A stretch of DNA of 34,710 nucleotides, from IMG/VR virus record IMGVR_UViG_3300010400_000037, positions 1 to 34,710 of that record; one strand, given 5' to 3'. The translations under genes and the position numbers were made by a program. The DNA is from a virus. How positions within the stretch are numbered: position 1 is the stretch's first letter; every line of letters begins with the position of its first letter. Below the pieces are notes generated by a model, which was not told the DNA's origin, ran no database searches, and was given only the letters and a program-made list of their open reading frames with translations. Shown here one piece after another: positions 31,682-34,710 of the stretch.

Positions 31682-32053
31682 ATGTTTAAAGTATTCAGAG
31701 ATCTACGTGACATAGCTTACTCACTAAAACTTTGTATCTATAATCTAACATCAGAAGTTTCATATCTAACACGGAGTATTAGAGACATGACCACAGCAAG
31801 TGAACAGCTAAAGGCAGCCATCGACCGCAGCGTTGCAAGCGAAGAAGCGCTGATTGCCGCGCTTGCTTCTAGCAGCGCCACCAACAAAGACTTGGCCCAA
31901 AAGCTGGCGGACGCATTGGCCGCAGCCCAAGGCGCGGACCCCGTACTGGTTGCCACCGTACAGGACGCCATTGGTGCCTTGGGTGCGGAGTCCGACAAGG
32001 CGGATGCCGCCGTGGCTGGCGCAGCCCCGCCCCCAGTAGCGCCCACCGCCTAA
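31682..32053 (+). CDS. Coiled-coil protein with Pro/Ala tail, unknown
   Basis: A 123-residue protein with AGGAAATAGGAGG before its ATG. An N-terminal amphipathic stretch (MFKVFRDLRDIAYSLKLCIY) might touch the membrane; residues 40-105 are Ala-rich helix (EEALIAALASSSATNKDLAQ, KLADALAAAQGADPV), then GAAPPPVAPTA closes it. A second possible start, MTTASEQLK at 31787, gives the same core without the N-terminus. The base composition rises sharply in G+C within this gene compared with the one before, hinting at a different origin. Function unknown. Confidence 0.6.
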   Translation: MFKVFRDLRDIAYSLKLCIYNLTSEVSYLTRSIRDMTTASEQLKAAIDRSVASEEALIAALASSSATNKDLAQKLADALAAAQGADPVLVATVQDAIGALGAESDKADAAVAGAAPPPVAPTA

Positions 32054-32079
32054 ACGCGCCCCAAAGCCCTCCAAAATGC

Positions 32080-32108
32080 GCCCCTGGTACCGTTCTGGTG
32101 CCAGGGGC
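32080..32108 (+). other. Hairpin after the coiled-coil gene
   Basis: GCCCCTGGTACC (32080-32091), loop GTTCT and GGTGCCAGGGGC (32097-32108) form a 12-bp stem with one G-U pair. It sits 27 bases after the stop. No T-run follows, so it may protect the mRNA 3' end rather than terminate alone. A second hairpin, TGCACCG/CGGTGCA (32119-32137), follows. Confidence 0.6.
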
Positions 32109-32407
32109 GGCATGCCCGTGCACCGATTTACGGTGCAAGTGCTTGATCTGTAAGCCCAAAATACCCAAACTGGCCTATTGCACTGGTGCGCGGTGCACCT
32201 TATTATATGTGTGCGCCGCAAGGACACGGTGCCCGGGAGGGCGCTAGGGCGCGGCCAGGGTAGCTCCTTGGTCTGGCAGGCAGGGCTCCGGGCAGTGCCA
32301 CCCGTGCGCAACACGCAGAGAAGCGATAAACCTCAGCGCAGCCGAACTACCAACATACTGACAACATGTTGGGTCCCGCCTCGGGGACTTTAAAAAAGCG
32401 CAGGGAT

Positions 32408-32436
32408 CACCACCAGTGCCAGAAACACTGGTGGTG
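32408..32436. other. Perfect 11-bp hairpin
   Basis: CACCACCAGTG (32408-32418), loop of 7 and CACTGGTGGTG (32426-32436). No T-run on either side at the right distance. Part of the structured stretch. Confidence 0.6.
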
Positions 32437-32662
32437 CGCGGGTGAAGGGACGATCAACTGAAAGATGAAACATCCACCCACAGGCAGCGCATGCCGACCA
32501 ACAACGTAAAACGTAACTAGCAGCCTATAACGCTGTGACAAACGACGAGCGGTAGACCATGTGGTCCCAGGTAGTCGGTTACAAAGTAACAACATAGCAA
32601 GTGCACGGGGCGGGGAAGCAGTACGACACTTGCAAACGCGAACATCGGGAAAAGTATCCCGG

Positions 32663-32741
32663 TGTTCCGCGAAGCGGTCGGTAGCCAGTGAAACTCCGGA
32701 AGTCATACGGATTGGTTCAATGCCGACCGCTTCGCGGAACA
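32663..32741. repeat. 19-bp perfect inverted repeat, REP/BIME-like doublet
   Basis: TGTTCCGCGAAGCGGTCGG (32663-32681) is repeated exactly in reverse at 32723-32741, with a 41-base spacer. Each arm is itself a small hairpin (CCGC-GAA-GCGG). Two inverted mini-palindromes around 40 bases apart is the plan of REP doublets (BIMEs) of gamma-proteobacteria. The left arm shares TGTT (32663-32666) with another stem, AACATCGGGA/TCCCGGTGTT (32641-32666), so the two cannot form together. Confidence 0.65.
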
Positions 32742-32775
32742 TCGAGTTCCATATCCTAACCAAAGGACCAACATC

Positions 32776-32973
32776 ATGTATTACGAAATCAACGTTAGCT
32801 TGCACGGCATGCACTTCTTCGCCACAGCGGAGCGATCTCTAAAGACTGCCAGCGTGTGCAAAGCGGTCTACAAGGAGTTTGTTAAAGCTTTTTCAAAGTC
32901 TAAAGGCTATGAGCTTTCAATCACGTGCGTACAGACGCACAACGTTATGCTCAACATCGAAGACCTTAAGTAA
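32776..32973 (+). CDS. Small alpha/beta protein, unknown
   Basis: A 65-residue protein, first after the structured stretch, with the leader GGACCAACATC before its ATG. Plan: strand (YYEINVSLHGMHFFA), helix (SVCKAVYKEFVKAFSKSK), strand (ELSITCVQTHNVMLNIEDL). The next gene has the same leader and similar size and plan, so they may be distant paralogues. Confidence 0.6.
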   Translation: MYYEINVSLHGMHFFATAERSLKTASVCKAVYKEFVKAFSKSKGYELSITCVQTHNVMLNIEDLK

Positions 32974-33002
32974 TCAAACCATCCTAGTCGAGGACCAACA
33001 TC

Positions 33003-33203
33003 ATGATTGCACAATCCATCACCCTGAGCATTCAGGTACACGCCAAAGACGACCGCACCAACCTTGCCATTGCGCGTGGCGAGCTGAGCCGCAAGTTTGG
33101 TTGGGATGTAGCTAAGCACTACATCGTCCAGGAGTTCAAGGAACTGCGTAAGAATCCACGTGGCTTCATCACGTACCGTGTGCGCTGTGCGCAGGAGGCC
33201 TAG
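33003..33203 (+). CDS. Small alpha/beta protein, unknown
   Basis: A 66-residue protein with GAGGACCAACATC before its ATG, the same leader as the gene before. It begins MIAQSITLSIQVHAKDDRTN, has a helix AKHYIVQEFKELRKNP and ends GFITYRVRCAQEA. No family recognised. Confidence 0.6.
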   Translation: MIAQSITLSIQVHAKDDRTNLAIARGELSRKFGWDVAKHYIVQEFKELRKNPRGFITYRVRCAQEA

Positions 33204-33204
33204 C

Positions 33205-33603
33205 ATGTTGCGCCAAACTCAACAATGGGACATTCGCTGTCCCAAGGCCCTTGTTAGGATGTTCCCACGCGCAAAGCGCAAAGGGTATTACTATAAGGTG
33301 ACGCGTGACCAAGCGCAGCGCATATGCAACGCGCTGAGCGCGGAGTATGGTGTACAGCGGCCTGTGGTGTCCGTCGAAAAGCCGGAGCATAACGGTTGCT
33401 GCCGTTTCTTGCCCAAGGGCAACAGTTTTATTGACGTGCACGCGCGCGGCCACATCAAAACAGTGTTCCATGAGTGGTACCATCATTTGGAGTATGCAAC
33501 TAACGGCAAATACAACAGCAGTGACCGCCAGGGCGGCGACACGTCGTTGGCATGGCAGTTTGCAGATAAGCTGTTCGAAGTGTTCAGGAGGACGTATGCC
33601 TAA
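33205..33603 (+). CDS. Zincin-like protein with HEWYHH motif
   Basis: I start at the ATG at 33205 (132 residues) with AGGAGG seven bases before; the earlier frame start lies inside the previous gene. Residues 84-95 read IKTVFHEWYHHL with HExxH at 89-93 (His89, Glu90, His93), the gluzincin/zincin active-site helix, preceded by a beta strand (NSFIDVHA) as in small SprT/ImmA-like metalloproteases. A later DTSLAWQFADKLFEVF helix could supply the third ligand. N-terminal part is basic. It might cut a host or phage protein; the substrate is unknown. Confidence 0.7.
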   Translation: MLRQTQQWDIRCPKALVRMFPRAKRKGYYYKVTRDQAQRICNALSAEYGVQRPVVSVEKPEHNGCCRFLPKGNSFIDVHARGHIKTVFHEWYHHLEYATNGKYNSSDRQGGDTSLAWQFADKLFEVFRRTYA

Positions 33604-33910
33604 CATAACCAAAGAATGGAAACCCGGCATCTTGTCGCGTGTCAGTCGAGAAGCGTATAACGCAGTACGTCGTTCACGAGGGTTTTCCTTTATGACGCCG
33701 GAGAAGCGCGAAGAGGCAGCAAAAAGTTATGACGAGCTTATTGGTACTAAACCAGCACCGCTCCCGCTGGTATATAACACGGTTGCCGCCGCGCGCACTA
33801 TGTGTGAAAAGTTTCATCCGGACAAAGTGATAGCACGAGTCGGATTCAAGTGGGCATTGGTAGCGCCGGCATTTGCCAAGCGTATGAAACTGCGAGTGGT
33901 CAAGTCATGA
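33596..33910 (+). CDS. Small basic protein, unknown
   Basis: I start at the ATG at 33596 (104 residues) with AGGAGG four to nine bases before; it overlaps the zincin gene by 8 bases. Content: EWKPGILSRVSREAYNAVRR, FMTPEKREEAAKSYDELIGT, TVAAARTMCEKFHPDKVIAR and a basic end (FAKRMKLRVVKS). Helical and basic, no motif recognised. Confidence 0.6.
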   Translation: MPNITKEWKPGILSRVSREAYNAVRRSRGFSFMTPEKREEAAKSYDELIGTKPAPLPLVYNTVAAARTMCEKFHPDKVIARVGFKWALVAPAFAKRMKLRVVKS

Positions 33911-34032
33911 AAATCGCACTAATTATAGTTTGTGTTCTTTTGGGAACTGTATCAGCTATGCTGATTGGGCTGATATACGAACTAAACAAGGTAGCGAAAG
34001 CAGCGCTCAAAGGATTTTTCCATGAAAGCTAA
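33907..34032 (+). CDS. One-helix membrane peptide (41 residues)
   Basis: ATG at 33907 overlaps the previous stop (ATGA). MKIALIIVCVLLGTVSAMLI followed by GLIYELNKVAKAALKGFFHE is a single N-out or signal-anchor helix with a basic cytoplasmic tail. Too short for a pinholin call; it may regulate a membrane process or host entry exclusion. Confidence 0.6.
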   Translation: MKIALIIVCVLLGTVSAMLIGLIYELNKVAKAALKGFFHES

Positions 34033-34141
34033 AGACTACTTTCAACGCATTGGGCAGAGCGCTGCAGACCGCAAAGTGCAGGCGCGCTGTGCCAGTTCCA
34101 CAACGGCAATGTCGGCCTGCGCGACAAGTGAACCGAGTTGA
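34022..34141 (+). CDS. 39-residue protein, shortened paralogue
   Basis: ATG at 34022 with AAAGGA upstream. Reads MKAKDYFQRIGQSAADRK, matching MKASEYFRRIGQSAADRY of the gene at 34377 almost exactly, then diverges in a Ser/Ala/Thr-rich tail and stops. A 28-bp exact DNA repeat lies in the shared part. It looks like a partial duplication whose 3' part was replaced. Confidence 0.55.
   Translation: MKAKDYFQRIGQSAADRKVQARCASSTTAMSACATSEPS
34045..34072 (+). repeat. 28-bp exact direct repeat, first copy
   Basis: The 28 bases starting ACGCATTGGGCAG match 34400-34427 exactly. They encode RIGQSAADR in both small genes. Confidence 0.9.
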
Positions 34142-34150
34142 GAACCAACG

Positions 34151-34390
34151 ATGTGCGAACGCCGTAACCAGACTCGTCTGGAACTCATGCAAGGGTGGCG
34201 CGCTCAGGCTCTGCTGGAGCATGAGACTATGGACCTAAAGAGGACTGCATTCCAATTGGCTAAGCCGCCGGGGCTGATGTTTCAGGTACGCGCAGAGAGA
34301 GTCGCACGTCTGGATAGAATCATCGAGCGACTCAAACATCGTTCGGAGCAAAGAACAAACCATATCGGAAAACAACATGAAGGCCAGTGA
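34151..34390 (+). CDS. Small basic helical protein, unknown
   Basis: A 79-residue protein beginning MCERRNQTRLELMQGWRAQA. Long charged helix AERVARLDRIIERLKHRSEQ. Its start follows the leader GAGAACCAACG, similar to the leaders at 32765 and 32993. It lies between the two paralogous small genes. Nothing identifies function. Confidence 0.6.
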   Translation: MCERRNQTRLELMQGWRAQALLEHETMDLKRTAFQLAKPPGLMFQVRAERVARLDRIIERLKHRSEQRTNHIGKQHEGQ

Positions 34391-34550
34391 GTATTTCAGA
34401 CGCATTGGGCAGAGCGCTGCAGACCGCTACCTAACTCGTAGGGCACTGGTGGAGGTAGTGCTGCCACACGCGCCAGTGTGGGCACAGAGCTACGCCGTCT
34501 TCGGTCACATGCAAACACGGAAACATCAATATAAGAGGCAAGCATCATGA
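34377..34550 (+). CDS. 57-residue protein, full-length paralogue
   Basis: ATG at 34377, 14-base overlap with the previous gene. Reads MKASEYFRRIGQSAADRY then LTRRALVEVVLPHAPVWAQS and ends HMQTRKHQYKRQAS. Its first 18 residues are nearly identical to the 39-residue gene upstream. ATGA overlap with the next gene. Confidence 0.6.
   Translation: MKASEYFRRIGQSAADRYLTRRALVEVVLPHAPVWAQSYAVFGHMQTRKHQYKRQAS
34400..34427 (+). repeat. 28-bp exact direct repeat, second copy
   Basis: Identical to 34045-34072; the copies are 355 bases apart. Confidence 0.9.
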
Positions 34551-34710
34551 GAACTTTTGGAGACTACCCCAACGTGCTGAGTGCCATCGTAACGATGTAT
34601 TACGACAACGGCATTCTCAATCGTACGCTTCAGGAAAAGGATCTGAAGAACATTCGTATCCCTAACGACGCATGGCGCGCAACCATGTTGGCCGCAGAAG
34701 TAACTGCGCA
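34547..34710 (+). CDS. Unknown protein, N-terminal part (runs off right edge)
   Basis: ATG at 34547 with AGAGG upstream, open to the end (54 codons): MRTFGDYPNVLSAIVTMYYD, then NGILNRTLQEKDLKNIRIPN and DAWRATMLAAEV. Helical, no family recognised; C-terminus not visible. Confidence 0.6.
   Translation, partial: MRTFGDYPNVLSAIVTMYYDNGILNRTLQEKDLKNIRIPNDAWRATMLAAEVTA

Larger units (their letters stand above)
32054..32775. other. Gene-free structured stretch
   Basis: 722 bases with no acceptable gene. The left half (32054-32400) is G+C-rich, with short hairpins and one extra ATGCGCC (32076-32082). The right half (32400-32775) holds a run of stems: 32408-32436, 32578-32590, 32597-32633, 32641-32666 and 32663-32741. 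Open frames on either strand are judged by-products. Regulatory RNA, a termination zone or an inserted palindromic element are possible. Confidence 0.65.

Noticed and set aside
31808-32314. 168-residue minus frame opposite the coiled-coil gene
   Set aside because: Mirror of a G+C-rich gene; the plus gene has the better ribosome site and correct direction.
32370-32396. Terminator at GTCCC...GGGAC followed by TTTAAAAAA
   Set aside because: Stem is only five pairs and the T-run is three bases; too weak to list.
32407-32814. 135-residue minus frame in the structured stretch
   Set aside because: Runs against all neighbours, crosses both arms of the inverted repeat and the start of a real gene; no ribosome site.
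32561-32842. 93-residue plus frame across the inverted repeat
   Set aside because: GTG start, overlaps the gene at 32776 by 67 bases; sequence is explained by the hairpin arms.
1-34710. tRNA genes, CRISPR arrays, IS elements, integrase, holin/endolysin pair
   Set aside because: Looked for and not seen; none had recognisable sequence in this window, though lysis genes may be outside it or unrecognised.

Overview
The window is part of a tailed double-stranded DNA phage (or prophage) genome with siphovirus-type morphology. It carries a PBSX-type large terminase, a portal, an XkdF-like protease/scaffold, an HK97-fold capsid protein, one tail-tube protein, a tail-assembly chaperone pair with a -1 frameshift, a 761-residue tape measure and a DUF2460 distal tail protein. 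No sheath gene is seen. A Gram-negative host is suggested by a PagL-like outer-membrane beta-barrel and by a near-perfect LexA/SOS box of the enterobacterial type (CTGT-N8-ACAG). I cannot name the host genus. No tRNA, integrase, CRISPR array or insertion sequence was seen.

Layout. Positions 1-27376 are one long leftward (minus) block, read from right to left. It begins with a zinc-cluster protein and small and large terminase. A cassette of small genes follows (secreted protein, 54-residue basic protein, PagL-like barrel, DUF551-like protein, zinc protein). Next come several beta-rich or adhesin-like virion proteins, then a very odd 881-residue protein with about 20 acidic, tryptophan-rich repeats. 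After these come portal, SPP1-gp7/Mu-F-like minor head protein (fused to a pyrophosphatase-like domain), protease/scaffold, major capsid, connectors, tail tube, frameshifted chaperone, tape measure, DUF2460 protein, a tail protein with a TIM-barrel glycosidase-like domain, and further tail or fibre proteins running off the left edge. Many genes overlap by ATGA or GTGA, so translation is probably coupled. Two strong intrinsic terminators sit just after the capsid gene and after a 158-residue beta-rich gene, which suggests both are abundant products.

Positions 27377-28212 are the divergent control region. It holds an operator-like dyad, the SOS box, a dense cluster of ATGCGCC iterons (nine exact copies, two triplets at 8-bp spacing and one 18-bp perfect palindrome), a 12-bp tandem repeat and a sigma-70-like promoter facing right. 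It is the best candidate for a replication origin and switch.

Positions 28213-34710 run rightward. A large TOPRIM-primase/SF3-helicase protein leads a train of small, mostly unrecognised accessory genes, including two mini zinc proteins, a HEWYHH zincin-like protein, a one-helix membrane protein and two small paralogues sharing a 28-bp exact repeat. A 722-bp gene-free stretch (32054-32775) is full of hairpins, including a 19-bp perfect inverted repeat built like a REP/BIME doublet.
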